From Acanthochlamys bracteata (Eukaryota; Streptophyta; Magnoliopsida; Pandanales; Velloziaceae): a DNA stretch of 64,000 nucleotides. Position 1 is the stretch's first letter. Each line of letters opens with the position of its first letter. The notes beneath the pieces were generated by a model. That model had not been told where the DNA came from and made no database searches. It saw only the letters and a list, made by a program, of their open reading frames with translations. Where the stretch lies: NCBI GenBank assembly GCA_019914995.1, contig CM034134.1:6890463-6954462 (forward strand). The letters run 5' to 3'. The position numbers and the translations under genes are program-made. Positions 1-11,256 of the stretch are shown here, piece by piece.

Positions 1-713
1 GATTGAGAAGTACATGATGATCAAAAAGTTCCGTTTAAATTCAAAGACATGACAGTGATGAGAAAATTACTAATGATCAAAATGAAGTTTTGAAGCTGAA
101 GTTTGCTGAAAACCCAGCTTGTAAGATCATATGAATGTGCCGTTTGCTATAATTCAGTTCATATAGCTCTTATGGGGACGTTTGGGATTGCTTATGAAAT
201 GGAGCTTTTGTGAAATGGAGGGTATTTTTGTTTTTTTTTAAAAACGAGCTATATTTTTTTTACTTCAAAAAAATAATAAAAATATGCAATAAAAAGATCT
301 CACTTCGTAGAATTTTTCTACACTTTCTAAAATTTTAAATAAATTTTTTATATACTTATAAAATATATATTGAAAAACGTGAAATGAAGAAAAGTTGAGA
401 AAAACTGATAAGCAGCTTTTGGAACGGAGAACCAAACAGCGCCATTTCCACAACTATGGTATGAATCATCGAACTAGGAGCACTATACTGCTTTTAAGGT
501 GGACAAAGAGGATTATACTATCATAGATTTTCCAATACAAGTGCACTCAAACTATCAACTGACGTACTAGAAAGTCCTTCTCTTAAAGTTAATAGCCACT
601 TCAGTGAGTAAGACCTTAACTCTTAAACAACTTGAAGTTACCTTTGTAAAGTACTGACTCTGGTGACTTAAGTTTGTTAAATCTCCTGCAAGATTAACTC
701 AAGAGGGGAGGGA
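1..713. other. Left-edge sequence without a recognised gene
   Basis: Apart from the MITE at 174-443, no coding exon or RNA gene is recognised here. The last dozen bases (702-713) form a purine-rich tract just before a long LTR and look like a retrotransposon polypurine tract. So the stretch from about 444 may be a worn remnant of the internal region of that element, but no protein motif was recognised to prove it. Confidence 0.4.
174..443. mobile_element. MITE-like element, GGGACGTTTGG family
   Basis: The left end reads GGGGACGTTTGGG and the right end ACCAAACAGCGCC, an imperfect terminal inverted repeat around a very AT-rich core with no reading frame. Similar ends and cores recur at 3993-4238, 42677-42921 and 56579-56836, so this is a short non-autonomous DNA transposon family. 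I could not settle the target-site duplication, so the superfamily is open. Confidence 0.5.
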
Positions 714-2173
714 TGAATTGAGTTAATCAATAAATAAAAATTTTCGTGAAACTTAATAATTTTTTTTAGCAAAGTGACAGCTTACAAAATTACTGGAATC
801 GATTATGTAACCCAAAAAACAAGAAGTGTTAGAGTGTTTGGTGACTTAGGTAAAGAAGATAGTACTCGGAGTATTTAACGTGGTTCGGCAAAACCTTTTC
901 GCCTACATCTACGGATGCTCTATAACAAGAGCCAAAACTTCACTAAACCTTTAATAAGCTACATATACACTAAGAGCAAAGTGCTTCACCAAGCACACTT
1001 ACTCTTCAAGAATTTCTTCACCAAGACAACCCTTCACAGCCTACTGGACACCACTATCCCTCTTGCTAATATGCTAGCTCTATTACAAGGTTTAAGAACT
1101 TCCACTAAACTCCAATCGAGCTTTTTCACCTGGTGCCTTGAGCACCCTGTCACAGAACAGTATTAAGAACAAGAAAATAATAAGGGTTGGGCACAGGATC
1201 TATCTCATGATGATTGAGTGTTCTCAGGAGTTTTTCTGATGAGATGATCAAGATAGTTGCTAAGAGAGATGTCTTCAGTGTGATCAGCAGTAAGATTTCA
1301 ATTACTTGAATAATTTTTACGTTGTAGAGCTTGTTAGGTTTTTATAACTTTTCGTTTGTTGATTGCTGTCTTCTCTGTTGCTCTGCCTCCCTTCTTATAG
1401 AATTCCATCTCTATGTAGAACGATTCTTCTCGTTGAAGAAGATTGCCGTTAGCGCCCTTTTTGCGTTGGTAGACTTTCAAGACAAAGAGGAGCAGTTTGT
1501 TCAGCGGTTAATCAACCGCTTCCACGATTACTTTCGGCTATCTTGGTGCAATATCTTCATGGACATTAAATGCAATGTGGAGAGATTTGAATTTACCCGC
1601 CAATGATTTTGGACTTGATTCAGTTAAGTTGTTGTTTGAAATATAAGAGCTAAGTTGGCTTGTCCAAATTAAATGCATCCTAGGCTGTCTGCTTTGGATT
1701 TGTTTGACTTTGCCAGTCTTGACTTGATTAGTCAAACTTAGTTGTATAATTTCTTTTCTTTCCTTGATCATTGAGCTTTCCCTTTTTGTGAAGAGGATGA
1801 ATTTTTGCTCGTTGTGGATCTTGTATCATCTGATTTGTTTTAGTGAGTTGTAAGTCCAGAAGATCTTAAAATGAAGAGCTTGAGCTGGAGTTTTGTTGTT
1901 GAACCCAATACTCTATTTTGAGCGTTATAGAAAAGTTTTCATATGCTTCAACAGTTAAGTAGCTGGCTGTAGTGTGTCTATAGGATTGTCTGTTCTGTAT
2001 GCTGCTTGATTAACGGTAGCAGAGCAGCTGGCTGTTTAATGACTGTTATTGTTGTCTACTATAGAAGCTTGATTTGTCTAATCCTGCAAAACTTGATTTT
2101 AACTTATTAGTCCAATATAAATCATAATTCTTAATTCATTGCTATCATCAAAATTAACTTGAGAGTTCCAACA
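714..2173 (+). mobile_element. Long LTR of a SIRE/Maximus-type copia element, preceded by its polypurine tract
   Basis: The purine tract AAGAGGGGAGGGA at 701-713 is followed directly by TGAATTGAG, and the block ends in GAGTTCCAACA, giving TG...CA termini about 1.46 kb apart. The arrangement (purine tract, then a very long LTR opening with TGAATTG) is one I associate with SIRE/Maximus copia elements. A diverged second copy of similar length lies at 53110-54532; both share the internal motif ACGTGGTTCGGCAA at about 880. The rest of the element is missing or too decayed to recognise. The family name comes from recall, not from a search. Confidence 0.55.
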
Positions 2174-2379
2174 GAGTTCAATAAACCTCGTAAGAATGTG
2201 TAGGAATTTGCTGACATTGCTATTGATGAAACTAAGACTTGCGGAAGCATGCACTCTAAACAAACAGCTATATTATTGAATACAGTAAAAGACATTGACA
2301 AACCCACTTGGAACAAGAACAAAATAAATTAATTTTAAGTAGCTCATATCATTCAAGTCGATGAAGTTGAGAACTTTAT

Positions 2380-3837
2380 ATCACGGTATGCTTCGTTATG
2401 GCATTTTTTCTTATCTCTTTTTGCCTAAGATGGGTCTTGTGTAGGTTTTACTAGAGTAGTTTGGAATACTCTAGATAACCTAAATATTTTGAAGCTGGAG
2501 ATATTTTGTGTAAATATTATGTAAGAACATTCCGGACTATATGTTCTCCACCATCCGATCAAAACAATCTCTATCGTCCGTTAAGGAAGTGGAGAAGTTA
2601 TAAATAGGAGGGGTGAGCCCTCATTTAGGATAATCAAATAAGAGTTGTAAACAAACATAGTTATATAAAGTTTTCTTCTTGAAGTTCTCTCTTGCAAGTT
2701 TTTATCTCTTCTCTTAAGTCCCTTTGTACCATAAAGTCTTTGGCTATCTTTGATAGCTCTTTTAGGAAGAAGGCTGACTTAGCCACAAGGAAGGGTGACT
2801 AAGTGCCGAACGAGCCAAAGAAAAACTCTAGGTCTGTGACAAGTGGTATCAGAAGTAAAGTTTTGCCAATCTCAAATGACAAGCGGAAACGATGTTACCA
2901 TCCATGGAGAAAGGGAGATTGAAAGGAGAGCTTCCGAGGGCAATCGCCAACGCAAAGAGAAGTCTAAGGACGTAATGGCGGACGTGAACGCAAGGGTAGA
3001 GCTTGCTATGGCGGATAAGATGGACCAGTTCGAGGAGTTGGGCCAAAGCATCGAGAAGCTCGAGAAGGGACAAGAAGACCTTCGTGGGAAGATGTAAGGT
3101 GCCTTGAACGTGGTGGCCGAATCATCATCTCGCCAAGGTAAGGCCATTAAAGACTCTCTCTTGGGTGATGTGGATGCTCCTCGTAGAGAAGTTACGACTC
3201 TTACGGAAGAGGTTGCAAGATTGGCCAATGAGTTGAGGAATATCCGAGGGGACTAGGCACTTTGTAAGATGACGGTTACGCAAAGAGGAGTTTCTCTAAG
3301 ATAGATGTTCCAAAATCCAAGGCGTATAAGGGTGTGCGGAAAGCGAAGTAAATTGATAACTTTCTTTGGAGCTTCAAGCAACTCTTTAAGAGTACCGGCA
3401 TTACGGGAGATATAGGTAAGATCAATCATGCTACTCTTTACCTTGAAGATACCGCAATGGTATGGTGGAGGAGGAGGCATGCCGAAATCGAGAAGAGGAC
3501 CTGCACCATTGCCACTTGGAAAGAGTTCAAAAGGGAACTCAAATATCAATTCTATCCGGTGAATGCTGAGGATCAAGCAAGGGCAAAGCTTCGACGCTTG
3601 ATCCATCGGGGCAGCATAGGAGGGTATCAAGAAAATCAATCAAGAGTTATATTCAAGTTAAGTAATATAAAGCTTTACTTTCAAAAAACTCTCTTCAAGT
3701 GTTCCTTACTTTTCCTTTAGTCAATTCAAATTTTCTTAGCTATTTTTGATAGCTCATTTGAGTGAATGGCTGACTTAGCCACAAATGAGTGTGACTAAAT
3801 GCCGCACGGATCAAGGTAAAACTATAGGCCCGTGACA
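2380..3837 (+). mobile_element. Deleted Ty3/gypsy relic (LTR, part of gag, part of second LTR)
   Basis: The left part matches, with many changes, the LTR of the chromovirus at 36491-42190, including the TATA box TATAAATA at 2599-2606. It ends in GTGACA at about 2841, followed by the primer site TGGTATCAGAAG. A gag fragment follows at about 2876-3630; its frames resemble the gag of the 36-42 kb element, for example the VWWRRRH stretch near 3462. It then jumps into the 3' third of a second LTR ending in GTGACA at 3837, so pol and most of the second LTR are deleted. TTTAT occurs at both edges (2375-2379 and 3838-3842), which fits a 5-bp target duplication if one terminal base of the left LTR has been lost. 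Confidence 0.65.
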
Positions 3838-3992
3838 TTTATCAATTGCGAGAGAAATCTGAAATATGTATCTTTTCTTGCTTCCAACTATTAGAGGATA
3901 AACAAAAAGTTGTAAATTTCAACGAATGAATCTCAAAACATAAAGAAACAAGGTAAGAGACAAAGCTACATGTTCCCACTGGAAATGATTTT

Positions 3993-4238
3993 GGGGACGT
4001 TTGGTAGAGGTTACGATATTAAGCTTTTCTGCAGTAAAAGTTATTTCGGAGCATTTCAGACAACAAGTTTGACTTTTTTTACTTTAAAAAATAATAAATA
4101 TATAAAGATTGTACGATATACAACTTATCTGTACTTTCTAATCTTTTAAAATTTTTTAAAATACTTAAAAAATTTATTAAAAAACCTGAGAGTTCCTTTT
4201 TGAATGAAAAGTAGTGTCATAGCACTATCAAACACCCC
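3993..4238. mobile_element. MITE of the GGGACGTTTGG family inside an isoamylase exon
   Basis: The ends read GGGGACGTTTGG on the left and TCAAACACCCC on the right around an AT-rich core. On the minus strand, isoamylase coding sequence (GHDTD-like) stops at the right edge and resumes with HFQWE at the left edge, so the element interrupts one former exon. No clear target duplication is visible, probably from decay. Confidence 0.6.
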
Positions 4239-4440
4239 TAACATCAGTATCATGACCTTAGTATTGCTATTCCCAGAGCGAGTATGCCCATACTCATCTT
4301 CCGTCAGCATTATTAGTTTCCCTGCATTATTTAGGACTCATTAGCAAAAAATAGCAACCAAAAAACTGGCAAGTTTTGAATGTCTAAGAATAATCCTTTA
4401 GGCAAAATGACATTTAGCCATCTAGAGACAAGGGAAGGAG

Positions 4441-4985
4441 TAGGGATGGCAAAAATCGACCCGACCCGAAAACCCGACCTGGAAAGGTCGGGTTCGGGTC
4501 AAGCCTTAGACGGGTTTGGGTCGATTTCGGGCCCGAAAATGACCCGAAAATTTAAACGGGTTCGGATCGACCCGAAAATGATCCGTTTAACTATTTATAT
4601 AGTATATATTATTTAAAAATTAGAAAAAAATAGCAAAAAATTTGAATTTAATTTGTATATATATATATATATTTAATTTATCTTAATTTTAACTAATTTT
4701 TATTTAATTTATAAATTTGTTAAAATTAATATTTTTCTTTTTAAATATATCATAATTAATAATTTTGATATATTATTATTAAAAATTAATATTTATAATT
4801 TTTATTTAATAATTTAATTACTAAATGGGTCGATCCGAGTTTGACCTGGTTATAAATAGGTTGGGTTAGGGTTGATAATTTTGACCCATATAAATAAACG
4901 AGTCGGGTTAGGGTTGAACATTTTTTACCCGGTTATTATATGGGTCGATCCGGAACCGACCCATGAACCCATATTGCCACCCCTA
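4441..4985. mobile_element. hAT-type MITE with perfect 8-bp target duplication
   Basis: The termini are TAGGGATGGCAA and TTGCCACCCCTA, inverted repeats with one mismatch in twelve. The 8-bp sequence GGAAGGAG flanks both sides (4433-4440 and 4986-4993), which is the hallmark of hAT transposition. The subterminal regions are GC-rich and built from repeats of GGGTCGGGT and GACCCGAAAA in both orientations, with an AT-rich centre and no transposase frame, so the element is non-autonomous. It lies in an intron of the isoamylase pseudogene. Confidence 0.85.
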
Positions 4986-4998
4986 GGAAGGAGTATAT

Positions 4999-5705
4999 AC
5001 ATGGTTGTTAAATTTCTGATTTAAATCTTAAAATTTTACGATTATATAATTTTACATCAACAAAACAATCATACTTGATAAAAGATCCCAATTTGTAAGA
5101 TCCCGATGTTAATCCTAAAATCTTTAACATTCCAATCTTACTTATGATCTTACGATTTCAGCTTATAAGAAATTTTTATGAATCAAAAGACTCTCGAGAA
5201 TTTTGAGCGAAGCTAGAATAGCTAGAGAAGATCCGCCGTTCTTTTGTAGCAGGTGCGGTTGTCTTTAGTTTATTCTGTGAGGTGTTTACTATAGGAGCAA
5301 AAATTATTCTATACAGTGGTGTTTTAGATTATTTTATTTATTTATTTTGAAGCGATAAAGACGATTGCTTTGATATAGTGTGCATCTATAAATAATGATA
5401 TAGTCTCTAAAGAGATTGTGATAATAGCTAAATGAATATAAAAAAATAGTAATGATATAGTTCATTTGAACCATAAATATGAACATTGTTAATTTATTAC
5501 AATAAGATGAAATATAAGAAAATTATGTTTTAAATTTCAGCAATTTTAATAAGTACTATCCAAATTTTAAAAATATTAAATAATTTTATAAAAAATTATC
5601 AATAAGTAAGATCTTATGATCTTACTTAAAATTCTGATATTACGATCCTACGCAAGCGAAACGATCTTATATAAAATTCTGATCCTAATAACTTTGGGCA
5701 TATAT
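4999..5705. repeat. AT-rich repeat with inverted GATCTTACGAT motifs
   Basis: The stretch carries many copies, in both orientations, of sequences like GATCTTACGAT and TAAGATC, concentrated near its two ends, which are loosely inverted with respect to each other. There is no coding frame. It may be a decayed MITE or foldback element in an isoamylase intron. Boundaries are approximate and no target duplication was found. Confidence 0.35.
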
Positions 5706-7664
5706 ATTTTAAACTGTTGCAACATCAAATAGGGAGTAAAAGAACTTCCAAGCTCTGTTGTTAATTGTGCTAGAAAAGAAGCTCGTCCATGAAAACCATT
5801 CAAAGGAACAATAAACCTTTTTATGGCAGAAATTATGGGCTCAACATTTTCATCATATATAATTAGTTATATAATGCTCAATATATGTGTTTTTGAGCGC
5901 CTTGATCCCCTAACTGCTTTCTGCAAACACTTGGATCATGGTTGACTGAAATTACTTTGACCATCTATAACCAAGATGGCAATTGGTATTCATTCTACGG
6001 TCTTAACAATGATGCAAATTCTATGTTCTCATCAATGAACTTTTGAACCATTAAAGATGCAAAAGACGTGAACATTAAAGATTTTGGCTGTTGAAAAAGA
6101 GCATTCCGAAAGATTTACTATCAGCATATTTATTGTATCACCAATGGTGGCTTCATTTGGGAGAAAAGTCAACCAGAAGATATACCTGTGAAATCATCAA
6201 GGCTAAGTGGAAATTCTTCATTTGCGGTGAGCGTAGCGATCTCACATTGGCATCTTCTGTTTCTCCTGCAAAATCACAAAACATATCAATGTGTTTTTGA
6301 GTATGGGGTAATGGTGTGAGAACATATATCAAAAATTGTACAACTCGTGGTAAACGCTAAACCTAAGAAGCATATATGCTTATCAAAATTTATGCAAAAT
6401 GCCATAGAAATTAAAGTACCAAGCTAAAATTCAATTAACTCCCACAAACAAACTCCATCTAACAAAGAAGTAAATAAACTTTTCTAATCTTCATAACTAA
6501 TACTTTCCTCAAACACAAAGCTGTTGATATGATTCTAGCATAACTACACAATACAATTCAAGTTATAAATGACAGCTAACAATTTTACTTCTATAGCTAC
6601 CAGATTTTTTTGAAGAAAAGATAATCTTTCACTATTCCATTGTATTCCTTCAACTTAATAACAATTTGTTTAGTTCTTATGTTTGTTCTGTTTTGTTAAA
6701 TACTCGTAACTTTTCCTTTGATTTGTTTTCTTGGTACCAAGGATGTTAAGGCCATTTTGACTGTTTCATTTCAAATTTTCAGTTCAATTTTTTAGAAATA
6801 TAGTAGTCACTTAATTTTTTTCTTAAAAACACTCTACGAGGCAACACAGAAATTTTGGCAGCCATACTTCTTGAATATACAATAGTCACCTAACATGTTT
6901 TGTCAATAATTGAACTAGATATTTGGCACCCATGCTATAACCCTGTCATAATCTTTTCTTAAAGACTTCACAGAAATATCCAAAAAATATTATGTTAAAA
7001 AAAAAAATTATATAAGAATCATAATTTTCACCTTCAAACCCATAATTCCAGCTAAAATTATCATTGCGTCCATCATTGCCACTCTCTCCATTAGCCTCGT
7101 TGTGCTATATAAAAGGATTTCTATAAAGAATTGCCAAACCATGAAGAAATGATTAAGAGCTTTCAAGACACTTTCAAATTTAAGATTCAATTACCTTAAT
7201 TGTAGGAAACAAGATCATATAGAGTAAACCCATCATGTGCAATGACAAAATTGACGCCACTGTACAGCTCGCGCTTGTTAGCAACAATGTATCAAGATGC
7301 ACAACAATGGAAACGTGAGCAGTCGCCTGTTTCTAGATTCTTAAATACTCTAATAAGCCCTCAAGATTAGAAAATAAAAGCCACTTGTGTCACCTGACAT
7401 TTACCTGTGACATCATATTTGTACTGCCATTTTATAATTTAGCCAATAAACACTACATTGAGTAAATCATGTTAAAATCTTTACATTATGGATGTTTTGC
7501 AATAGAATTCATTCTGTCCAAAACCCACTTAGTGGGATAAGCCTTGGTTGAAGGAGTGCATATTATAGCGAGTTGAATCACTAGTGACTTAGTTAAAGCG
7601 CATTGTGGGTAGTTGATAGGTCTTCAGAGAACAGGAATCTCATGTCGTCAACATGCAGCTAACA

Positions 7665-8765
7665 AGCTTACCAGACCTACAATGCAATAGCATTGCTTGC
7701 AAATTCTATGTACTTGAGGCTTGCTTAAGTTGTCTTTCGCAAGTACTGCTTCACCTACTTTTACCAAACTGAAATAACCTACAGTAAGGATAATATGCAA
7801 GCTACACTTGCAATAAGAACTGCCAACTAATTGACCTAATTGATGTTAATCCATCAGTTATATGATAAGAAAACATCTAATGTGAACAAGTTCCAGACAA
7901 GCGTACCGCGACCTATAGCACAATAGCTAGTATAACAAGTCTTACTTAATTGAGCTTTCTTGAGTTGTCTTGTCATACATACTGCTTTACCTTCTTTACC
8001 AAAACTGAATTAACTTACTATTGTTGGATATACTGGTGGTTGCACGAATGATAACGAAGCAGAGCAAAATATTTGACACACACTAGAATCTTTCAATTCA
8101 AGTTGAGATCTTAAAAATGTATAAAACAATCACACAAACAAAAAGATATACGTGAGAAAAATAAAAAAACTCCTACGGTCGTATACCTAAAAAAAATTAC
8201 TGTGCGGTGAAATTACAATATTGGCTTACAAACCGGCACGCTTTGTCAAACATTTGGAAGTGTATTCTTACTTCCGCTCTTGTGCTATCATATATCAAAT
8301 CCTACATATTTGGGACATATTTATAGGATTCCAGAATGGTAGATAATCTCCCTTTGGTAGCTACTCTACTTAAATAACTATTTTTTCTAAGCAACTCTTC
8401 GGCTTGGCAACCACCTCGTTAACATTGTTCGTGGGCATAACTTCTATATGGTAATTAGAATGCAATAACTATCCAAGAGAATGAATCTGGATATAATTAT
8501 TTCATGCCCTTTTGTCGCAAGTGTCTTTTCAACACATAACTAACATAACAGCTATGTTGGACTAAATGATGGACTACCACTAGCTACTTGTGGACTGCTT
8601 GCTAAAAATCTTATCAAAGTAGCTTTATATTCAACAACAATGACTATAGTATGCAAGCTACATCTCCAATTAGGAATTGCCCTCATTGGCCTGATTGATA
8701 TTCATCAATCAGCTGTCTGATAAGAATACATCTGACCTTAACAAGGTTTATACAAGGCCATGTGA
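7665..8765. repeat. Diverged tandem duplication in an isoamylase intron, split by a solo LTR
   Basis: The sequence at about 7730-7900 (with AAGTTGTCTTTC, TACTGCTTCACC, ATGCAAGCTACA) recurs at about 7960-8021 and 8637-8765 (with GAGTTGTCTTGT, TACTGCTTTACC, ATGCAAGCTACA). The second copy is broken in the middle by the 615-bp LTR-like insert at 8022-8636. There is no coding content beyond flanking exon remnants. The order of events is therefore duplication first, insertion second. Confidence 0.55.
8022..8636. mobile_element. Probable solo LTR
   Basis: The block opens with TGTTGGATAT and closes with ATATTCAACA, a ten-base inverted terminus with TG...CA ends typical of an LTR. Flanking bases ACTAT (8017-8021) and ACAAT (8637-8641) match in four of five positions, fitting an eroded 5-bp target duplication. 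It interrupts a tandem duplicate whose two halves rejoin across it. No coding sequence or second LTR is present, so it is best explained as a solo LTR. Confidence 0.6.
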
Positions 8766-11256
8766 AGGAAAAAATAAACATTTTTATGGACTTATACCTG
8801 CTACAGATCAGCTGAAACAGAGACACAATCGGCAAATGCTCCCTTCATGCCAGAATCTCCATGAGCATATATAGCCAAATAAGAAGGAAATAACAGATTA
8901 AGAAATTAGAAACATAGAAGAACACGCTCCACTGTATATACTTTGTATGTTTTAAACTGAACATAGAAGAGCACTGCATAAACAAAGGGAAAGGGGGATA
9001 AAGTAGTGAAACAAGGATGAAGATAGGAAGAAGCAGTTAAACGAAGTGTTAAGAGCATGAAAGGTGAGAGAAAGACTTATGAAGAATGAGTCACTTAGTC
9101 ATAACATCAATTTCATGCAAGACTTAAAGCATTGTCAGGTAGCACAAAACTCCTAGGAATACCATTTAGAATCAATCCTAGAAACCAATATGTAAATATA
9201 ACATAGTTAAAGATAACTAAAACGAACTGGCTTACTCCAGCTCCATGCTCACAAAACCTCATATCTAGTTTATGAAGCCACGAGTATCTCCCTTAGACAT
9301 GGATATCAAGATATTTAAAATAGCCATTTCACCGCTGTCCAATACCCCATCCATAATTAGTTTCATAACACAACAGATATTGTATAATTATATGAAACAG
9401 AAAGCGTCTCTAAAAGAGTCTATGGCTACCAAAAAAACAACCACTTTCTTCATCCATTTGTAATTTAAAGTAACTTTTGCTTCTTCAACCAAGCCTTATA
9501 CTACTTAGCAGGGTATCCTAGGTGGATCCTGTTGCAAAGAATCCGTACCATAAATTTTTTGGCAGTATTTGTGGTTGGCTGCCTAGCTCATCCCAGTCCT
9601 TCTCCTTTATCTGTGCTTAAGATCAACAATGTGGAAGAACTCACACAAGCTAGTTTGGAAGTTGAAGTAGTGACCCAGTGATATTTGTCTGCAAATATAC
9701 TGTTGTTTGACACCATACAAATGTATAATAATACCCCAAAACAACTTCATTATTGAGCAAAATGTAAATTGTTCAAGAAATACAAATTTATTGATTTTAA
9801 CACCTTTAAATTTTGGTCGTACTTTCTATGACTAAGGTGTGGTTACTTTATCTAAGAATGTTTGTCTATTCAACTTTTCTAGAGAGGCAATGAAAATCGG
9901 ATCCCACAAATGACCTAATGGTTACAAGAAAACCAAACTATCACCTTGATAATGTCGCTGCAGTACTTTCCATTCCATTCTGCCCACCTTCAATTGTAAG
10001 ATGATAAACTGTTCTGCAGTGCTATGTATAACCTACTACATGTAAAATGTTTCCAAAAAATTGAATTTTAATTTGGAGGGAGAAAGGAAATCATTATTAG
10101 ACAGAAACCATACTACCTCCAAAGAATTACAACTGATTTAGCAACAAAATCCAAGTAATTAAGTTTAAAGAAGAAATTTAAGAAATAAATAATCCTGAAG
10201 TTCGTAAACATCGACATCAGCTATAATGCATGCCAATGTGATCATCTATGTGTGTGTTCATAAATGTATAACAACTGCATCCCGATAATTTTGTGAATAA
10301 TATCTAAATCACCAGACGAACTAGCATCAAAACTTGGAGTGCGACAGGTATTTGAGTTAACGTGGATACGTTGACAGGAAAAAACAAGAAACTAATCTCG
10401 AAATAAATTTCTAATGAACGCCAACACTTATATAGCCCTAGGTTTATGCAGATGAACATGTAAAAAGATCAAATCAATGATAGAATAAACTCAAAAAAGC
10501 ACAGAAGCAAAATGCAAAAAGTACACATAAAAGGGCCCTACAGTAGAGTGAACTACCAAGTTAAACTAAATAGGTCTTGCCTCCATTACCTATCCCAGTA
10601 GGAAATTTTCCTACTAAATAATGTCCTCCACAATCCTAAGGCTCTGCAATCAGTTTACATCTTGACAATACAGGATACTTAGCGATTGCCTAAACAAAAC
10701 ACAAGTGTTAATATTCATGAATCCATGCTTTGCACTGCAGACATGATGCGCGTACCTATGCATGTTGCAAAGTCATAGATTAAATAAATAAACAATAATG
10801 AAATCTAATATAAAGGTAAGGCAACCATATCTTGTAAAACAATAAGCTAGATTTACAACAAAGGGTAAAACAGTACATCTAGGACCAAAACTGTAGAGTC
10901 CAAGAACAAAACCTATGATGGTTAACGACCTTAAAATCATGCCTTCTTGATGGATTTTGAATTATACCAAATATGGGCAACAAGATGAAATTTCATCAAA
11001 ATTTACTCATCTCCATCTATTTGAACATAATATTACAACTTTCTTGTATATCAATTTTTGAAGTGTTTCACAATCTACTATGGCTAGTCTCACAGAACCC
11101 AAAAGAAGGCAGATATCATTGAGCTCAACTATCTTATCCTAAAGATAGAACAAGATCATAGGCAGAGCTGCATATATTCAACTCCACTAATTGGGAAACG
11201 CAAAACAATTATTGTTGTTGTGGTGGAGGAAAGATCTTGGTTAGTTATGTTTCCCT

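Noticed and set aside
4441-4616. GGGTCGGGT-rich sequence as telomeric or CpG-island promoter DNA
   Set aside because: Matching inverted termini and an 8-bp target duplication show it is the subterminal part of an hAT MITE.
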